DNA from: Sedimenticola sp.
GTDB taxonomy: Bacteria; Pseudomonadota; Gammaproteobacteria; Chromatiales; Chromatiaceae
Direction of reading: 5' to 3'
Assembly: GCA_027023915.1 (NCBI GenBank)
Contig: JALVUB010000288.1
Span: 1-16,572 of the forward strand
Length of the DNA: 16,572 nt
Numbering within the stretch: the stretch's first letter is position 1; each line of letters opens with the position of its first letter. Shown piece by piece: positions 1-6,428 of the stretch. A program made the position numbers and the translations under genes. The notes under the pieces are model-generated. The model did no database searches. It was not told the DNA's origin and saw nothing but the letters and a program-made list of their open reading frames with translations.

Positions 1-553
<553 letters not shown>

Positions 554-689
554 CGCTGGACAATCTCCGCAACTGTAAAAGGTCAAATGGTCAACGTCAT
601 CTTCTCAGTAAAACCGCTGGCCTGAGCCTGGCGGCAGCCGGCTGCCGGCGAACCCGGCAAGAGCCCCGCTTGAGAGCCCTTTACGACTA
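554..689 (-). other. Spacer between tRNA-Thr and tuf
   Basis: This 136-base stretch separates the tRNA-Thr 3' end from the tuf start and is probably part of the tRNA-tuf transcript. It holds the tuf ribosome binding site and a perfect 14-base palindrome (GGCAGCCGGCTGCC, 633-646), which could fold as a short hairpin in the RNA. I see no open reading frame and no intrinsic terminator with a U-run, consistent with read-through into tuf. Confidence 0.5.
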
Positions 690-765
690 TGGAGCCCAGA
701 AGCAGATTTGAACTGCCGACCTCACCCTTACCAAGGGTGTGCTCTACCAACTGAGCTATCTGGGC
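690..765 (-). tRNA. tRNA-Thr (anticodon GGT)
   Basis: The 76-base minus-strand sequence folds as a complete cloverleaf. The acceptor stem is GCCCAGA/TCTGGGC, the D arm is GCTC...GAGC, and the anticodon stem CACCC/GGGTG frames the loop TTGGTAA with anticodon GGT. The T arm is GGCAG-TTCAAAT-CTGCT and the gene ends in an encoded TCCA. It lies 15 bases after tRNA-Gly and 136 bases before tuf. The order tRNA-Gly, tRNA-Thr, tuf matches the E. coli glyT-thrT-tufB order. Confidence 0.98.
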
Positions 766-780
766 GTGAAACCTGCATCA

Positions 781-854
<74 letters not shown>

Positions 855-892
855 GCTGACAAACGCGGCGCCCCGCACCGTTACCGCTTTTC

Positions 893-973
893 CTTTCCCC
901 GGGACACCCCAAGGACCCAACAATGGCCAGCGCCCCGCCAAGCCATTTACTATCTGGTGGAGGAGGGAGGATT
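893..973 (-). repeat. Partial tRNA-Tyr 3'-end repeat (rtT-like), distal copy
   Basis: Positions 953-973 match the tRNA-Tyr 3' end and its flank (1141-1161) at 20 of 21 bases, including the encoded CCA, the acceptor 3' strand and half of the T arm. The rest of the tRNA is missing. Similarity continues past the tRNA 3' end: ATGGCCA at 923 and CCATTT at 943 recur at 1108 and 1128 with the same 20-base offset, and a TCCCCG-GGA-A-CCC pattern follows. This is therefore a degenerate direct repeat of 'tRNA 3' end plus downstream sequence', displaced by 185-188 bases. The E. coli tyrT locus has comparable 178-base rtT repeats, each ending in a piece of tRNA-Tyr. Any function is unknown. Confidence 0.7.
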
Positions 974-1025
974 ACTCCGCCCCCTGCCCTCCGCCCTCCG
1001 GGCCGGCGTCGGTTCGCTCCGCCGT

Positions 1026-1048
1026 TTCGCCCGCTTCCGGCGGGCGAA
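1026..1048 (-). other. GC-rich stem-loop in tRNA spacer (first)
   Basis: A perfect 9-bp inverted repeat, TTCGCCCGC and GCGGGCGAA, encloses a five-base loop. It lies in the transcribed spacer between tRNA-Tyr and tRNA-Gly, only two bases from a second perfect hairpin. No U-run follows on the minus strand, so it is more likely an RNA processing or stability structure than a terminator. Confidence 0.6.
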
Positions 1049-1050
1049 TC

Positions 1051-1070
1051 GAACCTCCTTTCGGAGGTTC
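1051..1070 (-). other. Stem-loop with GAAA tetraloop in tRNA spacer (second)
   Basis: A perfect 8-bp stem, GAACCTCC and GGAGGTTC, closes a four-base loop. In the minus-strand RNA the loop reads GAAA, a stable GNRA tetraloop. The tract TCGAACCTCC at 1049-1058 is identical to the tRNA-Tyr T-arm region at 1161-1170, so it may itself be a second fragment of tRNA-Tyr. No U-run follows it. Confidence 0.6.
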
Positions 1071-1075
1071 TCATC

Positions 1076-1161
1076 CTCCCCGTGGGATAGCCCAGGGGGG
1101 ATTAATCATGGCCAACACATTGCAAGGCCATTTGCGCTGTTCTGGTGGAGGGGGGAGGATT
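1076..1161 (-). repeat. Proximal repeat copy: true tRNA-Tyr 3' end plus downstream flank
   Basis: This is the parent copy of the repeat at 893-973. It comprises the last 19 bases of the functional tRNA-Tyr (1143-1161) and about 67 bases of downstream spacer, with ATGGCCA at 1108, CCATTT at 1128 and TCCCCG at about 1077. The boundary near 1076 is approximate because similarity fades gradually. Confidence 0.65.
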
Positions 1162-1227
1162 CGAACCTCCGAAGGCTGAGCCAGCAGATTTACAGTCTGC
1201 CCCCTTTGGCCGCTCGGGAACCCCTCC
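1143..1227 (-). tRNA. tRNA-Tyr (anticodon GTA)
   Basis: This is an 85-base class II tRNA on the minus strand. The acceptor stem is GGAGGGG/CCCCTCC and the D region is CCCGAGCGGCCAAAGGG. The anticodon stem GCAGA/TCTGC holds the loop CTGTAAA with anticodon GTA. A long variable arm and a T arm GGAGG-TTCGAAT-CCTCC follow, and CCA is encoded. It is the first gene after the operon promoter, with its 5' end only about 8 bases from the predicted transcription start. E. coli has a tRNA-Thr (thrU) before tyrU; none is present here. Confidence 0.98.
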
Positions 1228-1242
1228 AGAAAAAGAGGACGC

Positions 1243-1271
1243 ATTCTCCTCTAATTCAACCACGTTGTCAA
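1243..1271 (-). promoter_or_regulatory. Sigma-70 promoter of the tRNA-tuf operon
   Basis: On the minus strand a perfect -35 box TTGACA (1271-1266) is separated by exactly 17 bases from a -10 box GAGAAT (1248-1243). GC-rich GCGTCC follows, a discriminator of the kind seen at stringently controlled stable-RNA promoters. The predicted start is near 1236, leaving only a short leader before tRNA-Tyr. The position directly in front of the first tRNA supports the call. Confidence 0.8.
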
Positions 1272-1333
1272 CAATACCAACGCCCCGTTTTCTCGGACCT
1301 TTCGCTCCCATGCGCGGGGCGGCGATATTCTAG

Positions 1334-1339
1334 TATAAT
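1334..1339 (+). promoter_or_regulatory. -10 element TATAAT for the TPR gene
   Basis: A perfect TATAAT ends 7 bases before the ATG at 1347. No convincing -35 box lies at the expected distance (1311-1316 reads TGCGCG). If this is the active -10 element, transcription would begin at or next to the start codon and give a leaderless mRNA. No Shine-Dalgarno sequence precedes the ATG, which fits. It diverges from the tRNA-tuf promoter about 65 bases away. Confidence 0.55.
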
Positions 1340-1346
1340 TTTTCCG

Positions 1347-3080
1347 ATGAGCAATCCCCTCCTGCGATGGATAGCAGCACTGGCATTACTGCTGGCCGGC
1401 GGCTGCAAGACCCTACCTGAAAAACCGACTCCCAAACCCCAGGCAGTGGCGCCTCCGCCGCGCCCACTTCCGTTCAAGCACCAGGTTGAGCCGCCCAAGG
1501 AGCTGGATTCGGAAGCCCTGTTCGACTATCTCTCGGGTGAGATAGGCATCCAGCGGGGCGACAGAAAAGCGGCCTATGAGCACCTTTTGCAAGCCGCCCG
1601 GAGCACCCGGGATCCCGTCGCGGCGGCGCAGGCAACCCAGATCGCCCTCTCCATGAACAAACTCCCGCTGGCGGCACAAGCCACGGATCTATGGATCCAA
1701 AACGCGCCCAACGCCATCCGGGCGCGCGAGGTACGCACCTTGCTGGCCCTGAAGCAGGGCGACATGAAAGAGGCAGCAAAACAGGCGGAAGCGGTTCTCC
1801 GCATTGCCGATGCGCTTGGCAAGGATGGATTTGAAGCGCTGGCCACGGTTTTGGCCACGGAGAAATCGCCAAGCAAACTCTCACTCATGGAAACCCTTGC
1901 CAATAAAAATGCAAGGGACGCCCGTGCCCATTATGCCCTGGCGCTGGTGGCGGCCCAGCTCAAGCGTTTCCCGCTGGCCGAACAGGCCCTTCAGCAGGCG
2001 AGCCTGCTCAAGCCCCAGTGGGACAAACCCCATCTGCTTCGCTCGCGGTTGCTCCTTTTGAACCACCAACAGGCAGAGGCTGAACAGTATCTGGCCAAAA
2101 CGGTCAAAACGCATCCCAGCCCCACTCTCTATCAGGCACTGGGACAAATCCGCACCCAACAGAAACGCTACAAGGACGCACTGACGGCCTACCAACAGGC
2201 ATTGAAGCTGAAACCGGACGATCCCGATCTGCTGTCCGCCATCGGCCTGCTGGCCATGCAGACCAAGGATCTCGCCCTGGCTCGTCAGAGCTGGCAGCGG
2301 CTCGCCGGCAAAGGCAGCTACGACAACAAACAGGAGGCTTGGTATTTTCTCGGCCAGGTGGAGGAGCTGGAAAAACACCCTGACAAGGCCATGGCCTTCT
2401 ACCGCAAGGTGGAAAGCGGCCGCCTGGTGAGCGACGCCCGGCTGCGTCTTGCCATTCTCACCGCCCGTCAAGGCGATCTGGATCACGCCGAGGCGCTGTT
2501 TCGCGAGCTTCGTCTCACCAACCCGGCCCAGGCGGTGCGGATCTATGTCACCGAGGCCCAGTTGTATAAGGAGTTGGGCAAGGAAACCCGGGCCATGCGC
2601 GTTTATGACGAGGCGGTGGCAGCCAACCCTCACAACACCGATCTCCTTTACGCCCGGGGCCTGCTGGCTGCCGATATGGGTCAGGTCGCCAAGGCCGAGC
2701 AGGATTTCAAGGCGGTTCTCAAACTGCAACCAGGTGATGCCGATGCGCTCAACGCCCTGGGCTACACCCTTGCGGAACAGACCAACCGCTTGAAAGAGGC
2801 TTACGGCTACATCAGCCAGGCGCTGAAAAAACTGCCCGACAACGCGGCGGTAATGGACAGCATGGGTTGGGTGCTCTACCGCATGGGACACAAGCAGGAG
2901 GCGCTCGGCTATCTGCAGAAGGCGGCGGCAAAAATGAAGGACGGCGAGATCGCCGCTCACCTTGGGGAAGTGCTTTGGAGCCTCGGACGAAAGGACGACG
3001 CGCGAAAGGTTTGGCAGGAAGCCCTCAAGTTCGCCCCCAACAACAAAAAACTCAAGCAAACCATTCAGCGCCACCGGTAA
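1347..3080 (+). CDS. TPR-repeat outer-membrane lipoprotein, PA4667-like
   Basis: A 577-residue tetratricopeptide-repeat protein with a lipoprotein signal: MSNPLLRWIAALALLLAGGC, with the lipidated Cys at residue 20. A Pro-rich linker (residues 23-47) and then helical TPR units to the C-terminus follow. Recognisable units include YQALGQIRTQQKRYKDALTA and the conserved end motif DSMGWVLYRMG near residue 504. The Asp at +2 typical of inner-membrane retention is absent (the residue is Lys), so outer-membrane sorting is expected. This family sits next to lolB-ispE-prs in pseudomonads and its exact role is not settled; TPRs suggest a scaffold for a protein complex. The reading frame stays open upstream through the tRNA region, but the signal peptide fixes the start at 1347. 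ispE follows after 2 bases, so the two are probably translationally coupled. Confidence 0.9.
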   Translation: MSNPLLRWIAALALLLAGGCKTLPEKPTPKPQAVAPPPRPLPFKHQVEPPKELDSEALFDYLSGEIGIQRGDRKAAYEHLLQAARSTRDPVAAAQATQIALSMNKLPLAAQATDLWIQNAPNAIRAREVRTLLALKQGDMKEAAKQAEAVLRIADALGKDGFEALATVLATEKSPSKLSLMETLANKNARDARAHYALALVAAQLKRFPLAEQALQQASLLKPQWDKPHLLRSRLLLLNHQQAEAEQYLAKTVKTHPSPTLYQALGQIRTQQKRYKDALTAYQQALKLKPDDPDLLSAIGLLAMQTKDLALARQSWQRLAGKGSYDNKQEAWYFLGQVEELEKHPDKAMAFYRKVESGRLVSDARLRLAILTARQGDLDHAEALFRELRLTNPAQAVRIYVTEAQLYKELGKETRAMRVYDEAVAANPHNTDLLYARGLLAADMGQVAKAEQDFKAVLKLQPGDADALNALGYTLAEQTNRLKEAYGYISQALKKLPDNAAVMDSMGWVLYRMGHKQEALGYLQKAAAKMKDGEIAAHLGEVLWSLGRKDDARKVWQEALKFAPNNKKLKQTIQRHR

Positions 3081-3082
3081 TC

Positions 3083-3949
3083 ATGGAAAAAACAGCCTGG
3101 CCGGCGCCGGCCAAGCTCAACCTGATGCTGCGTGTCATTGGCCGACGCGACGACGGCTATCACCAGCTGCAAACAGTTTTCCAGTTCCTGGAACAGAGCG
3201 ATTTTCTCCGTTTCCGCTTGCGGCGGGACGGCCTCATCCGCTGCGTAACACCGATTCCCGGCGTGGACGAAGAACACAACCTCGCCACTCTGGCCGCCCG
3301 CGCCTTGCGGGAGGCCAGCGGAACAGGGCTGGGCGTTGATATCGAAATTGAGAAACAGCTCCCCATGGGCGGCGGCCTGGGAGGCGGCAGCTCCAACGCC
3401 GCCACCACCCTGGTGGTGCTCAATAGACTCTGGGACACCCGCCTGCCACGGGAAAAGCTTGCGGAAATCGGCCGCAAGCTGGGAGCGGATGTGCCCATTT
3501 TCATTTACGGCCGGGCGGCCTGGGCGGAGGGAATCGGTGAGTGTTTTACGCCCATCTCTCCGCCCTCGGCCTGGTATCTGGTGGTACGCCCTCCATGCCA
3601 CGTCTCAACCGCGGAAATTTTTTCCCATCCCGCGTTGACACGAAACGCAAAGCCCCTCAAAATACGCGACTTTCTCGCGGGCGAGTGGGAAAATACCTGT
3701 GAGCCACTGGTGCGCCGCCTCTACCCGGACGTGGACCGCGCCATCCGCTGGCTGAACAGCCAACAGACCAAAGGCAGGCTTACGGGAACCGGAAGCTGCG
3801 TGTTCGGCAGCTTCGCCACCCGCGAACATGCTGTAAAAGCCCTGGCGGAACTGCCTGATGGCATGGAGGGGTTTGTCAGCCGGGGGCTCAACCACTCGCC
3901 CTTGCAACAGCAGCTGCAACAGTTTGATGGGGTGTCGCCAAGTGGTTAA
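3083..3949 (+). CDS. ispE: 4-diphosphocytidyl-2-C-methyl-D-erythritol kinase
   Basis: IspE phosphorylates CDP-ME with ATP to give CDP-ME 2-phosphate, the fourth step of the non-mevalonate (MEP) isoprenoid pathway, in the cytoplasm. The 288-residue protein is normal in length. It has the substrate-site start PAKLNLMLRVIGRRDDGYH (Lys11), the GHMP-kinase Gly-rich loop PMGGGLGGGSSNAATTL at residues 94-110, the catalytic Asp136 in LGADVPIFIYG, and the C-terminal RLTGTGSCVFG motif. The ATG at 3083 lies 2 bases after the TPR gene stop and lacks a strong ribosome binding site, so translation is probably coupled. The last six codons and the stop lie inside tRNA-Gln (overlap 3928-3949), which gives an unusual DGVSPSG tail. 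lolB, normally just upstream, is missing. Confidence 0.96.
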   Translation: MEKTAWPAPAKLNLMLRVIGRRDDGYHQLQTVFQFLEQSDFLRFRLRRDGLIRCVTPIPGVDEEHNLATLAARALREASGTGLGVDIEIEKQLPMGGGLGGGSSNAATTLVVLNRLWDTRLPREKLAEIGRKLGADVPIFIYGRAAWAEGIGECFTPISPPSAWYLVVRPPCHVSTAEIFSHPALTRNAKPLKIRDFLAGEWENTCEPLVRRLYPDVDRAIRWLNSQQTKGRLTGTGSCVFGSFATREHAVKALAELPDGMEGFVSRGLNHSPLQQQLQQFDGVSPSG

Positions 3950-4002
3950 GGCACCGGACTTTGACTCCGGCATCGCAGGTTCGAATCCTGCCACCCCAGC
4001 CA
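3928..4002 (+). tRNA. tRNA-Gln (anticodon TTG)
   Basis: The 75-base cloverleaf has acceptor stem TGGGGTG/CACCCCA and D arm with GCC-AAGTGGTTAA-GGC. The anticodon stem CCGGA/TCCGG holds the loop CTTTGAC with anticodon TTG. The T arm is GCAGG-TTCGAAT-CCTGC and GCCA is encoded at the end. A tRNA-Gln between ispE and prs is also found in Pseudomonas. Here its first 22 bases overlap the ispE coding end, with the ispE TAA in the D loop. RNase P cleavage at 3928 would remove the ispE stop codon from that transcript. Confidence 0.97.
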
Positions 4003-4066
4003 TTTACTCACTGGCGGCCGGGTGCCGTCGTCAAACCCTCCAGACAACAGTTCCGGGGAGCAACAG

Positions 4067-5020
4067 GTGGCTGGCACTGGCATGATGGTCTTCACCGGCA
4101 ACGCCCACCCGCGGCTGGCCCGGGAAATCGTTGATTATCTGGACATGGCCCTGGGCCGCGCCGTGGTGGATCGCTTTAGTGATGGCGAGATCATGGTGGA
4201 GATCGAGGACAACGTGCGGGGGCGCGATGTCTTCGTGGTACAACCCACCTGCCACCCCACCAACGACCACCTGATGGAACTGCTGGTGATGATCGATGCC
4301 CTACGCTGGGCCTCGGCGAATCGCATCACCGCGGTGATCCCTTATTTTGGTTACTCCCGCCAGGATCGTCGTCCGCGGTCGGCGCGGGTACCCATCACCG
4401 CCAGACTGGCAGCCAAAATGATCGGCACGGCTGGCGCCGACCGGGTACTCACCATGGATCTGCACGCCGACCAGATCCAGGGTTTTTTCGACATCCCGGT
4501 GGACAACATCTACTCCTCGCCCATCCTGCTGGGTGACATCTGGCGCCAAAAGTACCCTGACCTCATCGTGGTATCGCCAGACGTGGGTGGGGTTGTGCGC
4601 GCCCGGGCCCTGGCCAAGAGATTGGACGATGCCGATTTGGCCATTATCGACAAACGCCGCCCCAAGGCCAACGAGGCCCAGGTGATGAACATCATCGGTG
4701 ACGTGGAAGGACGCTCCTGCGTGCTGGTGGATGATCTGGTGGACACCGCGGGCACCCTCTGCAAGGCCGCGGGCGCCCTCAAGGAGCGGGGCGCCGCGCG
4801 CGTGGTGGCCTACTGCACCCACGCCGTTCTTTCGGGGCCGGCGGTGGAGAACATCGACAATTCGGAACTGGACGAACTGGTGGTGACCAACACCATCCCG
4901 TTGCAACCCAAGGCCGAGGCGTCACCCAAGATTCGCCAGCTTTCCATCGGCGGAATCCTGGCGGAAACCCTGCGTCGGATCAACAACGAGGAGTCGGTAA
5001 GCTCCCTGTTCATGGACTGA
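4067..5020 (+). CDS. prs: Ribose-phosphate pyrophosphokinase (PRPP synthetase)
   Basis: Prs transfers pyrophosphate from ATP to ribose 5-phosphate, making PRPP for purine, pyrimidine, NAD, His and Trp synthesis in the cytoplasm. From the chosen start the protein has 317 residues (E. coli 315). It carries the flexible loop YFGYSRQDRRPRSARVPI (93-110), the MDLHADQIQGFFD segment with His133, and the PRPP-binding loop DDLVDTAGT (222-230). The GTG at 4067 is chosen because GGGGAG ends 6 bases upstream. The ATG at 4082 (MMVFTGNAHP, the usual family start) is a close alternative and lacks such good spacing. A longer GTG start at 4022 has no ribosome binding site. The gene begins 64 bases after tRNA-Gln and probably shares its transcript. 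Confidence 0.95.
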   Translation: MAGTGMMVFTGNAHPRLAREIVDYLDMALGRAVVDRFSDGEIMVEIEDNVRGRDVFVVQPTCHPTNDHLMELLVMIDALRWASANRITAVIPYFGYSRQDRRPRSARVPITARLAAKMIGTAGADRVLTMDLHADQIQGFFDIPVDNIYSSPILLGDIWRQKYPDLIVVSPDVGGVVRARALAKRLDDADLAIIDKRRPKANEAQVMNIIGDVEGRSCVLVDDLVDTAGTLCKAAGALKERGAARVVAYCTHAVLSGPAVENIDNSELDELVVTNTIPLQPKAEASPKIRQLSIGGILAETLRRINNEESVSSLFMD

Positions 5021-5031
5021 CGTAGCAAGCG

Positions 5032-5072
5032 CCCCGTCCTTTCTGGTCGCGGAAAAGGCGGGGTTTGTTTTT
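5032..5072 (+). terminator. Terminator-like hairpin between prs and rplY
   Basis: CCCCG pairs with CGGGG, and after a one-base bulge CCTTTC pairs with GAAAAGG (one extra A), around a short loop. The sequence TTTGTTTTT follows at 5064-5072. This has the form of an intrinsic terminator, 11 bases after the prs stop and 21 bases before the rplY start. Because rplY follows so closely without a visible promoter, partial termination or attenuation is more likely than a full stop. Confidence 0.6.
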
Positions 5073-5093
5073 CAACCTTACGGAGAATAGACA

Positions 5094-5720
5094 ATGAGTC
5101 AGCAATTCACCATCACCGCGGTCGCCCGCAGTGACAAGGGGAAAGGTGCGAGCCGCCGCCTGCGTCGCGAGGGTATGGTACCCGGTGTCGTCTATGGAGG
5201 CGGCAAGGACCCCCAGATGATCGCCGTGCCTCACAACAAACTGGTACAACAACTTGAGCACGAAGCCTTTTACTCCTCCATCCTCACCCTGGAGATCGAG
5301 GGCAATACCGAGCGGGCCGTGCTCAAGGATCTGCAACGCCACCCGGCCAAGCCTTTTATCCTTCATTTCGATCTGCAACGTGTGGCCGACACTGATCGTA
5401 TCCGCATGCATGTGCCGCTGCATTTCGTCGGTGAAGACAAAGCGCCGGGCGTCAAAGCGGGCGGCAAGATCCACCACGCCATGGTGGACGTTGAGGTGAT
5501 TTGCGCCGCCAAGGATTTGCCGGAGCACATCGAGGTAGATGTTTCGGAAATGAGCGTGGGCGACATGATCCACCTGACCGATCTGAAACTGCCCGAGGGG
5601 GTGGAGATCGCCGCCCTGACCCATGGCGACGAATCGGCCCACGACGAGGCGGTAGTCACCATCCAGGCGGACCGCCGCGCTCAGGCCGCCGCCGGGGAGA
5701 GCGACAACGAGGAGGAGTAA
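5094..5720 (+). CDS. rplY: Ribosomal protein bL25, long CTC/TL5 form
   Basis: bL25 binds 5S rRNA in the central protuberance of the large ribosomal subunit. At 208 residues this is the two-domain CTC form. The N-terminal 5S-binding domain (residues 1 to about 95) includes ARSDKGKGASRRLRREGMVPGVVYGG and AVLKDLQRHPAKPFILHFDLQRV. The C-terminal TL5-type beta domain (about 100-190) has VPLHFVGEDKAPGVKAGG and LPEHIEVDVSEMSVGD. An acidic tail (GESDNEEE) closes it. E. coli has only the short 94-residue form. The ATG at 5094 is preceded by CGGAGA at a good distance. It lies between prs and pth, the usual gammaproteobacterial order. Confidence 0.97.
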   Translation: MSQQFTITAVARSDKGKGASRRLRREGMVPGVVYGGGKDPQMIAVPHNKLVQQLEHEAFYSSILTLEIEGNTERAVLKDLQRHPAKPFILHFDLQRVADTDRIRMHVPLHFVGEDKAPGVKAGGKIHHAMVDVEVICAAKDLPEHIEVDVSEMSVGDMIHLTDLKLPEGVEIAALTHGDESAHDEAVVTIQADRRAQAAAGESDNEEE

Positions 5721-5746
5721 AACTCCGGGTTGAACGCTTCATTTCA

Positions 5747-5780
5747 ATCCAACCCCTCTCCCGCGAGGAGAGGGGTGATC
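5747..5780 (+). repeat. Dispersed palindromic repeat forming a hairpin over the pth ribosome binding site
   Basis: CCCCTCTCC (5753-5761) and GGAGAGGGG (5767-5775) form a perfect 9-bp stem around the loop CGCGA. The 3' arm contains the only purine-rich Shine-Dalgarno candidate of pth, whose ATG lies 8 bases further on. The core CAACCC-TCTCCCG followed by GAGAGGG occurs again at 16537-16559 inside prmC, so this is a repeat family and not chance. Repeats of this CCCTCTCCC/GGGAGAGGG kind are common in proteobacterial intergenic DNA. Confidence 0.75.
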
Positions 5781-5783
5781 TCC

Positions 5784-6371
5784 ATGTCTAACAACGCCCC
5801 CATCCAATGTATCGTCGGGCTGGGCAATCCCGGCCCTCGTTACGAAGCCACCCGGCACAATGCCGGATTCTGGTTTCTCGAAGAGATCGCCCATCGTTAC
5901 GGGCTCACCTTTCGCAAAGAAAACAAGTTCGCCGGCGAGACAGCCCGTCTGGAGATGGATGGCATCCGCTGCTGGCTGCTGAAACCCGACACCTATATGA
6001 ACCACAGCGGCCAGGCGGTGGGCGCGTTGACGCGCTTTTACCGTATTCCTCCCGAAGCCCTGCTGGTGGCCCATGACGATCTTGACCTGCCGCCAGGCAG
6101 CGTCAAACTCAAGCAGGGCGGCGGCCATGGCGGCCACAACGGGCTGCGCGACACCATCGCCGCCCTGGGCAGCCGCGACTTCCACCGCCTGCGCATCGGC
6201 ATCGGTCACCCCGGCCACCGCGGCCAGGTGGTGGACTACGTCCTCTCACGCCCGCGCCAGGAAGAAGAATCCTTCATCCGCCAAGCCATCGAGCGGGCGG
6301 CGGACCAGCTCCCGACCATATTGCAAGGTCGTTTCCAACAGGCCATGAACCTGCTTCACACCAAGCCGTGA
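5784..6371 (+). CDS. pth: Peptidyl-tRNA hydrolase
   Basis: Pth cleaves the ester bond of peptidyl-tRNAs dropped from ribosomes and so recycles tRNA in the cytoplasm. From the ATG at 5784 the protein has 195 residues, the usual length. Family marks are IVGLGNPGPRYEATRHNAGFWF with the catalytic His25 (His20 in E. coli), LLKPDTYMNHSGQAV, VAHDDLDLPPG with the active-site Asp, and GGGHGGHNGLRD followed by FHRLRIGIGHPG. A longer start at 5730 would add an 18-residue extension encoded by the repeat hairpin and is unlikely. The ribosome binding site lies in the 3' arm of that hairpin, so translation could depend on its opening. ychF, the usual next gene, does not follow. Confidence 0.96.
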   Translation: MSNNAPIQCIVGLGNPGPRYEATRHNAGFWFLEEIAHRYGLTFRKENKFAGETARLEMDGIRCWLLKPDTYMNHSGQAVGALTRFYRIPPEALLVAHDDLDLPPGSVKLKQGGGHGGHNGLRDTIAALGSRDFHRLRIGIGHPGHRGQVVDYVLSRPRQEEESFIRQAIERAADQLPTILQGRFQQAMNLLHTKP

Positions 6372-6389
6372 TACTTCTTCCCAGACGGC

Positions 6390-6414
6390 GGGCCCGGCCT
6401 TTACGGCCAGGCCC
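6390..6414. terminator. Hairpin between convergent pth and RND genes
   Basis: GGGCC pairs with GGCCC and GGCC with GGCC, separated by one C/A mismatch, around the loop TTTAC. It lies in the 57-base gap between two convergent gene ends, where a bidirectional terminator is expected. Neither strand has a clear U-run after the stem, so the termination role is uncertain. Confidence 0.4.
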
Positions 6415-6428
6415 ACCCAAAAACCCGA

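Noticed and set aside
1230..1252. Hairpin AGAGGA/TCCTCT followed by T residues on the minus strand, resembling a terminator
   Set aside because: It overlaps the -10 box of the tRNA-tuf promoter, so most of it would not be transcribed from that promoter, and no gene ends just upstream on that strand.
1881..3074. 397-codon minus-strand frame opposite the TPR gene
   Set aside because: No recognisable motifs; a shadow of the GC-biased codons of the TPR gene.
3605..4003. 132-codon minus-strand frame beginning MAGVAGFEPAMPESK across tRNA-Gln
   Set aside because: This peptide is the typical false translation of the antisense strand of a tRNA gene and runs opposite ispE.
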